Below, piece after piece: positions 46,001 through 59,266 of a DNA stretch of 64,000 nt. The translations under genes and the position numbers were made by a program. Origin of the DNA: Pratylenchus scribneri (Eukaryota > Nematoda > Chromadorea > Rhabditida > Pratylenchidae); assembly GCA_030063045.1 (NCBI GenBank), contig JAQSEB010000169.1:124001-188000 (forward strand). Direction: 5' to 3'. The notes under the pieces were generated by a model. The model was not told the origin of the DNA. It made no database searches and saw nothing but the letters and a program-made list of their open reading frames with translations. Within the stretch, counting starts at the first letter, position 1. Every line of letters begins with the position of its first letter.

Positions 46001-49000
46001 AACAAAAACAAAATGTTTGGAGCAACAAAAACAAAATGTTTGGAGCAACAAAAACAAAATGTTTGGGGCAACAAAAACAAAATGTTTGGGGCAACAAAAA
46101 ACATAAAAATGTTTGGGGCAACAAAAACATAAAAATGTTTGGGGCAGCAAAAACAAAATGTTTGGAGCAACAAAAATAAAATGTTTGGGGCAGCAAAAAC
46201 AAAATGTTTGGAGCAACAAAAACAAAATGTTTGGGGCAACAAAAAACATAAAAATGTTTGGGGCAACAAAAAACATAAAAATGTTTGGGGCAACAAAAAC
46301 ATAAAAATGTTTGGATGAACAAAAACACAACAATGTTTGGAGGAATAAAAACAAAATGTTTGGGGCAACAAAAACAAAATGTTTGGGGCAACAAAAACAA
46401 AATGTTTGGAGCAACAAAAACAAAATGTTTGGAGCAACAAAAACAAAATGTTTGGGGCAACAAAAACAAAATGTTTGGGGCAACAAAAACAAAATGTTTG
46501 GGGCAGCAAAAACAAAATGTTTGGAGCAACAAAAACAAAATGTTTGGGGCAACAAAAACAAAATGTTTGGGGCAACAAAAAACATAAAAATGTTTGGGGC
46601 AACAAAAACATAAAAATGTTTGGGGCAGCAAAAACAAAATGTTTGGAGCAACAAAAATAAAATGTTTGGGGCAGCAAAAACAAAATGTTTGGAGCAACAA
46701 AAACAAAATGTTTGGGGCAACAAAAACAAAATGTTTGGAGCAACAAAAACAAAATGTTTGGAGCAACAAAAACAAAATGTTTGGGGCAACAAAAACAAAA
46801 TGTTTGGGGCAACAAAAACAAAATGTTTGGGGCAACAAAAACAAAATGTTTGGGGCAACAAAAACAAAATGTTTGGAGCAACAAAAACAAAATGTTTGGA
46901 GCAACAAAAACAAAATGTTTGGGGCAACAAAAACAAAATGTTTGGGGCAACAAAAACAAAATGTTTGGGGCAACAAAAACATAAAAATGTTTGGGGCAAC
47001 AAAAACAAAATGTTTGGATGAACAAAAACAACAATGTTTGGAGGAATAAAAACAAAATGTTTGGGGCAACAAAAACAAAATGTTTGGGGCAACAAAAACA
47101 AAATGTTTGGAGCAACAAAAACAAAATGTTTGGAGCAACAAAAACAAAATGTTTGGGGCAACAAAAACAAAATGTTTGGGGCAACAAAAAACATAAAAAT
47201 GTTTGGGGCAACAAAAACATAAAAATGTTTGGATGAACAAAAACAACAATGTTTGGAGGAATAAAAACAAAATGTTTGGGGCAACAAAAACAAAATGTTT
47301 GGGGCAACAAAAACAAAATGTTTGGAGCAACAAAAACAAAATGTTTGGAGCAACAAAAACAAAATGTTTGGGGCAACAAAAACAAAATGTTTGGGGCAAC
47401 AAAAAACATAAAAATGTTTGGGGCAACAAAAACATAAAAATGTTTGGGGCAACAAAAACAAAATGTTTGGGGCAACAAAAACAAAATGTTTGGAGCAACA
47501 AAAACAAAATGTTTGGAGCAACAAAAACAAAATGTTTGGGGCAACAAAAACAAAATGTTTGGGGCAACAAAAACAAAATGTTTGGGGCAACAAAAACATA
47601 AAAATGTTTGGGGCAACAAAAACAAAATGTTTGGGGCAACAAAAACAAAATGTTTGGGGCAGCAAAAACAAAATGTTTGGAGCAACAAAAACAAAATGTT
47701 TGGGGCAACAAAAACAAAATGTTTGGGGCAACAAAAAACATAAAAATGTTTGGGGCAACAAAAACATAAAAATGTTTGGGGCAGCAAAAACAAAATGTTT
47801 GGAGCAACAAAAATAAAATGTTTGGGGCAGCAAAAACAAAATGTTTGGAGCAACAAAAACAAAATGTTTGGGGCAACAAAAAACATAAAAATGTTTGGGG
47901 CAACAAAAAACATAAAAATGTTTGGGGCAACAAAAACATAAAAATGTTTGGATGAACAAAAACAACAATGTTTGGAGGAATAAAAACAAAATGTTTGGGG
48001 CAACAAAAACAAAATGTTTGGGGCAACAAAAACAAAATGTTTGGAGCAACAAAAACAAAATGTTTGGAGCAACAAAAACAAAATGTTTGGGGCAACAAAA
48101 ACAAAATGTTTGGGGCAACAAAAACAAAATGTTTGGGGCAACAAAAACAAAATGTTTGGGGCAACAAAAACAAAATGTTTGGAGCAACAAAAACAAAATG
48201 TTTGGAGCAACAAAAACAAAATGTTTGGGGCAACAAAAACAAAATGTTTGGGGCAACAAAAACAAAATGTTTGGGGCAACAAAAACATAAAAATGTTTGG
48301 GGCAACAAAAACAAAATGTTTGGAGCAACAAAAATAAAATGTTTGGGGCAGCAAAAACAAAATGTTTGGAGCAACAAAAATAAAATGTTTGGGGCAGCAA
48401 AAACAAAATGTTTGGAGCAACAAAAACAAAATGTTTGGGGCAACAAAAAACATAAAAATGTTTGGGGCAACAAAAAACATAAAAATGTTTGGGGCAACAA
48501 AAACATAAAAATGTTTGGATGAACAAAAACAACAATGTTTGGAGGAATAAAAACAAAATGTTTGGGGCAACAAAAACAAAATGTTTGGGGCAACAAAAAC
48601 AAAATGTTTGGAGCAACAAAAACAAAATGTTTGGAGCAACAAAAACAAAATGTTTGGGGCAACAAAAACAAAATGTTTGGGGCAACAAAAAACATAAAAA
48701 TGTTTGGGGCAACAAAAACATAAAAATGTTTGGGGCAGCAAAAACAAAATGTTTGGAGCAACAAAAATAAAATGTTTGGGGCAGCAAAAACAAAATGTTT
48801 GGAGCAACAAAAACAAAATGTTTGGGGCAACAAAAAACATAAAAATGTTTGGGGCAACAAAAAACATAAAAATGTTTGGGGCAACAAAAACATAAAAATG
48901 TTTGGATGAACAAAAACACAACAATGTTTGGAGGAATAAAAACAAAATGTTTGGGGCAACAAAAACAAAATGTTTGGGGCAACAAAAACAAAATGTTTGG

Positions 49001-52000
49001 AGCAACAAAAACAAAATGTTTGGAGCAACAAAAACAAAATGTTTGGGGCAACAAAAACAAAATGTTTGGGGCAACAAAAACAAAATGTTTGGGGCAGCAA
49101 AAACAAAATGTTTGGAGCAACAAAAACAAAATGTTTGGGGCAACAAAAACAAAATGTTTGGGGCAACAAAAAACATAAAAATGTTTGGGGCAACAAAAAC
49201 ATAAAAATGTTTGGGGCAGCAAAAACAAAATGTTTGGAGCAACAAAAATAAAATGTTTGGGGCAGCAAAAACAAAATGTTTGGAGCAACAAAAACAAAAT
49301 GTTTGGGGCAACAAAAAACATAAAAATGTTTGGGGCAACAAAAAACATAAAAATGTTTGGGGCAACAAAAACATAAAAATGTTTGGATGAACAAAAACAA
49401 CAATGTTTGGAGGAATAAAAACAAAATGTTTGGGGCAACAAAAACAAAATGTTTGGGGCAACAAAAACAAAATGTTTGGAGCAACAAAAACAAAATGTTT
49501 GGAGCAACAAAAACAAAATGTTTGGGGCAACAAAAACAAAATGTTTGGGGCAACAAAAACAAAATGTTTGGGGCAACAAAAACATAAAAATGTTTGGGGC
49601 AACAAAAACAAAATGTTTGGAGCAACAAAAATAAAATGTTTGGGGCAGCAAAAACAAAATGTTTGGAGCAACAAAAATAAAATGTTTGGGGCAGCAAAAA
49701 CAAAATGTTTGGAGCAACAAAAACAAAATGTTTGGGGCAACAAAAAACATAAAAATGTTTGGGGCAACAAAAAACATAAAAATGTTTGGGGCAACAAAAA
49801 CATAAAAATGTTTGGATGAACAAAAACAACAATGTTTGGAGGAATAAAAACAAAATGTTTGGGGCAACAAAAACAAAATGTTTGGGGCAACAAAAACAAA
49901 ATGTTTGGAGCAACAAAAACAAAATGTTTGGAGCAACAAAAACAAAATGTTTGGGGCAACAAAAACAAAATGTTTGGGGCAACAAAAAACATAAAAATGT
50001 TTGGGGCAACAAAAACATAAAAATGTTTGGGGCAGCAAAAACAAAATGTTTGGAGCAACAAAAATAAAATGTTTGGGGCAGCAAAAACAAAATGTTTGGA
50101 GCAACAAAAACAAAATGTTTGGGGCAACAAAAAACATAAAAATGTTTGGGGCAACAAAAAACATAAAAATGTTTGGGGCAACAAAAACATAAAAATGTTT
50201 GGATGAACAAAAACACAACAATGTTTGGAGGAATAAAAACAAAATGTTTGGGGCAACAAAAACAAAATGTTTGGGGCAACAAAAACAAAATGTTTGGAGC
50301 AACAAAAACAAAATGTTTGGAGCAACAAAAACAAAATGTTTGGGGCAACAAAAACAAAATGTTTGGGGCAACAAAAACAAAATGTTTGGGGCAGCAAAAA
50401 CAAAATGTTTGGAGCAACAAAAACAAAATGTTTGGGGCAACAAAAACAAAATGTTTGGGGCAACAAAAAACATAAAAATGTTTGGGGCAACAAAAACATA
50501 AAAATGTTTGGGGCAGCAAAAACAAAATGTTTGGAGCAACAAAAATAAAATGTTTGGGGCAGCAAAAACAAAATGTTTGGAGCAACAAAAACAAAATGTT
50601 TGGGGCAACAAAAAACATAAAAATGTTTGGGGCAACAAAAAACATAAAAATGTTTGGGGCAACAAAAACATAAAAATGTTTGGATGAACAAAAACAACAA
50701 TGTTTGGAGGAATAAAAACAAAATGTTTGGGGCAACAAAAACAAAATGTTTGGGGCAACAAAAACAAAATGTTTGGAGCAACAAAAACAAAATGTTTGGA
50801 GCAACAAAAACAAAATGTTTGGGGCAACAAAAACAAAATGTTTGGGGCAACAAAAACAAAATGTTTGGGGCAACAAAAACATAAAAATGTTTGGGGCAAC
50901 AAAAACAAAATGTTTGGAGCAACAAAAATAAAATGTTTGGGGCAGCAAAAACAAAATGTTTGGAGCAACAAAAATAAAATGTTTGGGGCAGCAAAAACAA
51001 AATGTTTGGAGCAACAAAAACAAAATGTTTGGGGCAACAAAAAACATAAAAATGTTTGGGGCAACAAAAAACATAAAAATGTTTGGGGCAACAAAAACAT
51101 AAAAATGTTTGGATGAACAAAAACAACAATGTTTGGAGGAATAAAAACAAAATGTTTGGGGCAACAAAAACAAAATGTTTGGGGCAACAAAAACAAAATG
51201 TTTGGAGCAACAAAAACAAAATGTTTGGAGCAACAAAAACAAAATGTTTGGGGCAACAAAAACAAAATGTTTGGGGCAACAAAAAACATAAAAATGTTTG
51301 GGGCAACAAAAACATAAAAATGTTTGGGGCAGCAAAAACAAAATGTTTGGAGCAACAAAAATAAAATGTTTGGGGCAGCAAAAACAAAATGTTTGGAGCA
51401 ACAAAAACAAAATGTTTGGGGCAACAAAAAACATAAAAATGTTTGGGGCAACAAAAAACATAAAAATGTTTGGGGCAACAAAAACATAAAAATGTTTGGA
51501 TGAACAAAAACACAACAATGTTTGGAGGAATAAAAACAAAATGTTTGGGGCAACAAAAACAAAATGTTTGGGGCAACAAAAACAAAATGTTTGGAGCAAC
51601 AAAAACAAAATGTTTGGAGCAACAAAAACAAAATGTTTGGGGCAACAAAAACAAAATGTTTGGGGCAACAAAAACAAAATGTTTGGGGCAACAAAAACAA
51701 AATGTTTGGGGCAACAAAAACAAAATGTTTGGGGCAACAAAAAACATAAAAATGTTTGGGGCAACAAAAACATAAAAATGTTTGGGGCAACAAAAACATA
51801 AAAATGTTTGGGGCAACAAAAACAAAATGTTTGGGGCAACAAAAACAAAATGTTTGGAGCAACAAAAACAAAATGTTTGGGGCAACAAAAACAAAATGTT
51901 TGGGGCAACAAAAACAAAATGTTTGGGGCAACAAAAACAAAATGTTTGGAGCAACAAAAACAAAATGTTTGGAGCAACAAAAACAAAATGTTTGGGGCAA

Positions 52001-55000
52001 CAAAAACAAAATATTTGGGGCAGCGAAAATAAAATGTTTGGGGCAACAAAAACAAAATGTTTGGGGCAGCAAAAACAAAATGTTTCGGGCAGCAAAAACA
52101 AAATGTTTGGAGCAACAAAAACAAAATGTTTGGGGCAGCAAAAACAAAATGTTTGGAGCAACAAAAACAAAATGTTTGAGGCAACAAAAAACATAAAAAT
52201 GTTTGGGGCAACAAAAACATAAAAATGTTTGGGGCAGCAAAAACAAAATGTTTGGAGCAACAAAAACAAAATGTTTGGGGCAGCAAAAACAAAATGTTTG
52301 GAGCAACAAAAACAAAATGTTTGGGGCAAAAAAAACAAAATGTTTGGGGCAACAAAAAACATAAAAATGTTTGGGGCAACAAAAACATAAAAATGTTTGG
52401 GGCAACAAAAACATAAAAATGTTTGGGGCAGCAAAAACAAAATGTTTGGAGCAACAAAAATAAAATGTTTGGGGCAGCAAAAACAAAATGTTTGGAGCAA
52501 CAAAAACAAAATGTTTGGGGCAACAAAAAACATAAAAATGTTTGGGGCAACAAAAAACATAAAAATGTTTGGGGCAACAAAAACATAAAAATGTTTGGAT
52601 GAACAAAAACACAACAATGTTTGGAGGAATAAAAACAAAATGTTTGGGGCAACAAAAACAAAATGTTTGGAGCAACAAAAACAAAATGTTTGGAGCAACA
52701 AAAACAAAATGTTTGGGGCAACAAAAACAAAATGTTTGGGGCAACAAAAACAAAATGTTTGGGGCAACAAAAACAAAATGTTTGGGGCAACAAAAAACAT
52801 AAAAATGTTTGGGGCAACAAAAACATAAAAATGTTTGGGGCAACAAAAACAAAATGTTTGGAGCAACAAAAACAAAATGTTTGGAGCAACAAAAACAAAA
52901 TGTTTGGGGCAACAAAAACAAAATGTTTGGGGCAACAAAAAAAAATGTTTGGGGCAACAAAAACAAAATGTTTGGAGCAACAAAAACAAAATGTTTGGAG
53001 CAACAAAAACAAAATGTTTGGGGCAACAAAAACAAAATGTTTGCAAAAACAAAATATTTTGGGCAGCGAAAATAAAATGTTTGGGGCAACAAAAACAAAA
53101 TGTTTGGGGCAGCAAAAACAAAATGTTTGGGGCAGCAAAAACAAAATGTTTGGAGCAACAAAAACAAAATGTTTGGGACAGCAAAAACAAAATGTTTGGA
53201 GCAACAAAAACAAAATGTTTGGGGCAACAAAAAACATAAAAATGTTTGGTACAACAAAAAACATAAAAATGTTTGGGGCAACAAAAACATAAAAATGTTT
53301 GGGGCAACAAAAACATAAAAATGTTTGGGGCAACAAAAACAAAATGTTTGGAGCAACAAAAACAAAATGTTTGGGGCAACAAAAACAAAATGTTTGGAGC
53401 AACAAAAACAAAATGTTTGGAGCAACAAAAACAAAATGTTTGGGGCAACAAAAACAAAATGTTTGGGGCAACAAAAACAAAATATTTGGGGCAGCGAAAA
53501 TAAAATGTTTGGGGCAACAAAAACAAAATGTTTGGGGCAACAAAAAACATAAAAATGTTTGGGGCAACAAAAAACATAAAAATGTTTGGGGCAACAAAAA
53601 CATAAAAATGTTTGGATGAACAAAAACAACAATGTTTGGAGGAATAAAAACAAAATGTTTGGGGCAACAAAAACAAAATGTTTGGGGCAACAAAAACAAA
53701 ATGTTTGGAGCAACAAAAACAAAATGTTTGGAGCAACAAAAACAAAATGTTTGGGGCAACAAAAACAAAATGTTTGGGGCAACAAAAAACATAAAAATGT
53801 TTGGGGCAACAAAAACATAAAAATGTTTGGGGCAGCAAAAACAAAATGTTTGGAGCAACAAAAATAAAATGTTTGGGGCAGCAAAAACAAAATGTTTGGA
53901 GCAACAAAAACAAAATGTTTGGGGCAACAAAAAACATAAAAATGATTGGGGCAACAAAAAACATAAAAATGTTTGGGGCAACAAAAACATAAAAATGTTT
54001 GGATGAACAAAAACACAACAATGTTTGGAGGAATAAAAACAAAATGTTTGGGGCAACAAAAACAAAATGTTTGGGGCAACAAAAACAAAATGTTTGGAGC
54101 AACAAAAACAAAATGTTTGGAGCAACAAAAACAAAATGTTTGGGGCAACAAAAACAAAATGTTTGGGGCAACAAAAACAAAATGTTTGGGGCAACAAAAA
54201 CAAAATGTTTGGGGCAACAAAAACAAAATGTTTGGGGCAACAAAAAACATAAAAATGTTTGGGGCAACAAAAACATAAAAATGTTTGGGGCAACAAAAAC
54301 ATAAAAATGTTTGGGGCAACAAAAACAAAATGTTTGGGGCAACAAAAACAAAATGTTTGGAGCAACAAAAACAAAATGTTTGGGGCAACAAAAACAAAAT
54401 GTTTGGGGCAACAAAAACAAAATGTTTGGGGCAACAAAAACAAAATGTTTGGAGCAACAAAAACAAAATGTTTGGAGCAACAAAAACAAAATGTTTGGGG
54501 CAACAAAAACAAAATATTTGGGGCAGCGAAAATAAAATGTTTGGGGCAACAAAAACAAAATGTTTGGGGCAGCAAAAACAAAATGTTTCGGGCAGCAAAA
54601 ACAAAATGTTTGGAGCAACAAAAACAAAATGTTTGGGGCAGCAAAAACAAAATGTTTGGAGCAACAAAAACAAAATGTTTGAGGCAACAAAAAACATAAA
54701 AATGTTTGGGGCAACAAAAACATAAAAATGTTTGGGGCAGCAAAAACAAAATGTTTGGAGCAACAAAAACAAAATGTTTGGGGCAGCAAAAACAAAATGT
54801 TTGGAGCAACAAAAACAAAATGTTTGGGGCAAAAAAAACAAAATGTTTGGGGCAACAAAAAACATAAAAATGTTTGGGGCAACAAAAACATAAAAATGTT
54901 TGGGGCAACAAAAACATAAAAATGTTTGGGGCAGCAAAAACAAAATGTTTGGAGCAACAAAAATAAAATGTTTGGGGCAGCAAAAACAAAATGTTTGGAG

Positions 55001-58000
55001 CAACAAAAACAAAATGTTTGGGGCAACAAAAAACATAAAAATGTTTGGGGCAACAAAAAACATAAAAATGTTTGGGGCAACAAAAACATAAAAATGTTTG
55101 GATGAACAAAAACACAACAATGTTTGGAGGAATAAAAACAAAATGTTTGGGGCAACAAAAACAAAATGTTTGGAGCAACAAAAACAAAATGTTTGGAGCA
55201 ACAAAAACAAAATGTTTGGGGCAACAAAAACAAAATGTTTGGGGCAACAAAAACAAAATGTTTGGGGCAACAAAAACAAAATGTTTGGGGCAACAAAAAA
55301 CATAAAAATGTTTGGGGCAACAAAAACATAAAAATGTTTGGGGCAACAAAAACAAAATGTTTGGAGCAACAAAAACAAAATGTTTGGAGCAACAAAAACA
55401 AAATGTTTGGGGCAACAAAAACAAAATGTTTGGGGCAACAAAAACAAAATGTTTGGGGCAACAAAAACAAAATGTTTGGAGCAACAAAAACAAAATGTTT
55501 GGAGCAACAAAAACAAAATGTTTGGGGCAACAAAAACAAAATGTTTGGGGCAACAAAAACAAAATATTTGGGGCAGCGAAAATAAAATGTTTGGGGCAAC
55601 AAAAACAAAATGTTTGGGGCAGCAAAAACAAAATGTTTGGGGCAGCAAAAACAAAATGTTTGGAGCAACAAAAACAAAATGTTTGGGACAGCAAAAACAA
55701 AATGTTTGGAGCAACAAAAACAAAATGTTTGGGGCAACAAAAACAAAATGTTTGGGGCAACAAAAACAAAATGTTTGGGGCAACAAAAAACATAAAAATG
55801 TTTGGGGCAACAAAAACATAAAAATGTTTGGGGCAACAAAAACAAAATGTTTGGAGCAACAAAAACAAAATGTTTGGAGCAACAAAAACAAAATGTTTGG
55901 GGCAACAAAAACAAAATGTTTGGGGCAACAAAAACAAAATGTTTGGGGCAACAAAAACAAAATGTTTGGAGCAACAAAAACAAAATGTTTGGAGCAACAA
56001 AAACAAAATGTTTGGGGCAACAAAAACAAAATGTTTGGGGCAACAAAAACAAAATATTTGGGGCAGCGAAAATAAAATGTTTGGGGCAACAAAAACAAAA
56101 TGTTTGGGGCAGCAAAAACAAAATGTTTGGGGCAGCAAAAACAAAATGTTTGGAGCAACAAAAACAAAATGTTTGGGACAGCAAAAACAAAATGTTTGGA
56201 GCAACAAAAACAAAATGTTTGGGGCAACAAAAAACATAAAAATGTTTGGGGCAACAAAAACATAAAAATGTTTGGATGAACAAAAACAACAATGTTTGGA
56301 GGAATAAAAACAAAATGTTTGGGGCAACAAAAACAAAATGTTTGGGGCAACAAAAACAAAATGTTTGGAGCAACAAAAACAAAATGTTTGGAGCAACAAA
56401 AACAAAATGTTTGGGGCAACAAAAACAAAATGTTTGGGGCAACAAAAAACATAAAAATGTTTGGGGCAACAAAAACAAAATGTTTGGAGCAACAAAAACA
56501 AAATGTTTGGGGCAACAAAAACAAAATGTTTGGGGCAACAAAAAACATAAAAATGTTTGGGGCAACAAAAACATAAAAATGTTTGGGGCAGCAAAAACAA
56601 AATGTTTGGAGCAACAAAAATAAAATGTTTGGGGCAGCAAAAACAAAATGTTTGGAGCAACAAAAACAAAATGTTTGGGGCAACAAAAAACATAAAAATG
56701 TTTGGGGCAACAAAAAACATAAAAATGTTTGGGGCAACAAAAACATAAAAATGTTTGGATGAACAAAAACACAACAATGTTTGGAGGAATAAAAACAAAA
56801 TGTTTGGGGCAACAAAAACAAAATGTTTGGGGCAACAAAAACAAAATGTTTGGAGCAACAAAAACAAAATGTTTGGAGCAACAAAAACAAAATGTTTGGG
56901 GCAACAAAAACAAAATGTTTGGGGCAACAAAAACAAAATGTTTGGGGCAACAAAAACAAAATGTTTGGGGCAACAAAAACAAAATGTTTGGGGCAACAAA
57001 AAACATAAAAATGTTTGGGGCAACAAAAACATAAAAATGTTTGGGGCAACAAAAACATAAAAATGTTTGGGGCAACAAAAACAAAATGTTTGGGGCAACA
57101 AAAACAAAATGTTTGGAGCAACAAAAACAAAATGTTTGGGGCAACAAAAACAAAATGTTTGGGGCAACAAAAACAAAATGTTTGGGGCAACAAAAACAAA
57201 ATGTTTGGAGCAACAAAAACAAAATGTTTGGAGCAACAAAAACAAAATGTTTGGGGCAACAAAAACAAAATATTTGGGGCAGCGAAAATAAAATGTTTGG
57301 GGCAACAAAAACAAAATGTTTGGGGCAGCAAAAACAAAATGTTTCGGGCAGCAAAAACAAAATGTTTGGAGCAACAAAAACAAAATGTTTGGGGCAGCAA
57401 AAACAAAATGTTTGGAGCAACAAAAACAAAATGTTTGAGGCAACAAAAAACATAAAAATGTTTGGGGCAACAAAAACATAAAAATGTTTGGGGCAGCAAA
57501 AACAAAATGTTTGGAGCAACAAAAACAAAATGTTTGGGGCAGCAAAAACAAAATGTTTGGAGCAACAAAAACAAAATGTTTGGGGCAAAAAAAACAAAAT
57601 GTTTGGGGCAACAAAAAACATAAAAATGTTTGGGGCAACAAAAACATAAAAATGTTTGGGGCAACAAAAACATAAAAATGTTTGGGGCAGCAAAAACAAA
57701 ATGTTTGGAGCAACAAAAATAAAATGTTTGGGGCAGCAAAAACAAAATGTTTGGAGCAACAAAAACAAAATGTTTGGGGCAACAAAAAACATAAAAATGT
57801 TTGGGGCAACAAAAAACATAAAAATGTTTGGGGCAACAAAAACATAAAAATGTTTGGATGAACAAAAACACAACAATGTTTGGAGGAATAAAAACAAAAT
57901 GTTTGGGGCAACAAAAACAAAATGTTTGGAGCAACAAAAACAAAATGTTTGGAGCAACAAAAACAAAATGTTTGGGGCAACAAAAACAAAATGTTTGGGG

Positions 58001-59266
58001 CAACAAAAACAAAATGTTTGGGGCAACAAAAACAAAATGTTTGGGGCAACAAAAAACATAAAAATGTTTGGGGCAACAAAAACATAAAAATGTTTGGGGC
58101 AACAAAAACAAAATGTTTGGAGCAACAAAAACAAAATGTTTGGAGCAACAAAAACAAAATGTTTGGGGCAACAAAAACAAAATGTTTGGGGCAACAAAAA
58201 CAAAATGTTTGGGGCAACAAAAACAAAATGTTTGGAGCAACAAAAACAAAATGTTTGGAGCAACAAAAACAAAATGTTTGGGGCAACAAAAACAAAATGT
58301 TTGGGGCAACAAAAACAAAATATTTGGGGCAGCGAAAATAAAATGTTTGGGGCAACAAAAACAAAATGTTTGGGGCAGCAAAAACAAAATGTTTGGGGCA
58401 GCAAAAACAAAATGTTTGGAGCAACAAAAACAAAATGTTTGGGACAGCAAAAACAAAATGTTTGGAGCAACAAAAACAAAATGTTTGGGGCAACAAAAAA
58501 CATAAAAATGTTTGGTACAACAAAAAACATAAAAATGTTTGGGGCAACAAAAACATAAAAATGTTTGGGGCAACAAAAACATAAAAATGTTTGGGGCAAC
58601 AAAAACAAAATGTTTGGAGCAACAAAAACAAAATGTTTGGGGCAACAAAAACAAAATGTTTGGAGCAACAAAAACAAAATGTTTGGAGCAACAAAAACAA
58701 AATGTTTGGGGCAACAAAAACAAAATGTTTGGGGCAACAAAAACAAAATATTTGGGGCAGCGAAAATAAAATGTTTGGGGCAACAAAAACAAAATGTTTG
58801 GGGCAGCAAAAACAAAATGTTTGGGGCAGCAAAAACAAAATATTTGGGGCAACAAAAACAAAATATTTGGGGCAACAAAAACAAAATATTTGGGGCAACA
58901 AAAACAAAATGTTTTTTAAGGAAAAAAATGAAATGTTTTTTAAGGAAAAAAATGAAAAATATTTAGAAAAAACAAAAATATTAAGGAGTTCAATTATTAA
59001 TCCTAATTGATTATTATTTAAAGGATCGTTGTCTGAATCGTTTGAGCATCAAAGACTTGACCAAGGATTTTGCCAAGACCAATGACATTTATTCTCGTCT
59101 TTCCAAAAATACCCAAGAGCGGCTGGATGCCATTTTGGCGGAAAAGACCAATGTGATGCGCAATTCCCTGGAGAAAATGGATGATGCAGTTCGTTCAAAA
59201 AAGCCACGGCTTTCTTCTATGGCTGATCAAATTGACAAAATGAAGGAAATTTTGGGACACAAATAA
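40061..59266 (+). CDS. MATH-BTB protein gene with a 17.5 kb satellite-filled intron
   Basis: Exons 40061-40191, 40669-40983, 41030-41105, 41159-41357, 41405-41556 and 59024-59266 join in frame for 371 residues ending in TAA. Residues 1-170 form a MATH-like domain (HQIGGLSWRMEVEKA, YLNLKVCCNEEV, CGFNTNYWILNN). BTB follows (TESFSINKHSLASFSNYFHN, then EIVETEDFDVHAFELMVYSI), then helices like BACK (QVAIKILKLSIKYDMAILFD, KLELLELAEQCSLNNLK). The C-terminal exon is predicted helical (TKDFAKTNDIYSRLSKNTQE). The likely role is a cullin-3 substrate adaptor. The last intron, 41557-59023 (17,467 bases), is phase 0 with a normal donor GTCAGT and acceptor TTTAAAG. An AATAAA lies at 59382. The gene is divergent from the BTB cluster at 4-11 kb but shares intron position there. 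Splicing of such an intron needs RNA evidence. Confidence 0.88.
40265..40560. repeat. R1 fold-back element in intron 1 of the MATH-BTB gene
   Basis: Left arm has TAGAACTCATCGAGACGCAT. Right arm has GGATCTCGATGAGCTCTCTC. The middle has TAAACGGTTTAATACTTTGA. Confidence 0.7.
41580..58960 (+). repeat. Giant intronic satellite, 23-27 base unit, about 700 copies
   Basis: The main unit is 23 bases, AAAATGTTTGGGGCAAC then AAAAAC. 26-27 base variants carry CATAAAA. Common point variants are GGGGCAGC, GGAGCAAC, AAAATAAAATG, GGGACAGC and GCGAAAATAAAA. A rarer pair (GGATGAACAAAAAC with GGAGGAATAAAAAC) marks higher-order copies. The left edge (41580-41770) and right edge (58840-58960, units with ATATTTGGGG and then TTTTTTAAGG) are the most diverged, as expected of an array homogenised in its centre. 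The minus strand lacks stops in all three frames, giving frames of about 5,770 codons that repeat every 23 residues (FVFVAPNILFLLPQTFCFC and so on). The period is not a multiple of three and there is no independent sign of coding, so I read it as non-coding. Confidence 0.95.

Noticed and set aside
41539..58907. Three minus-strand genes of about 5,770 codons each
   Set aside because: They are overlapping readings of the satellite in three frames. They encode one 23-residue repeat because the unit has no minus-strand stop, and a spliced MATH-BTB gene on the plus strand encloses them.
41789..59010. The many plus-strand frames of 60-245 codons inside the satellite (MFGATKTKCLGQQK type)
   Set aside because: All are repeat translations between recurrent TAA stops.
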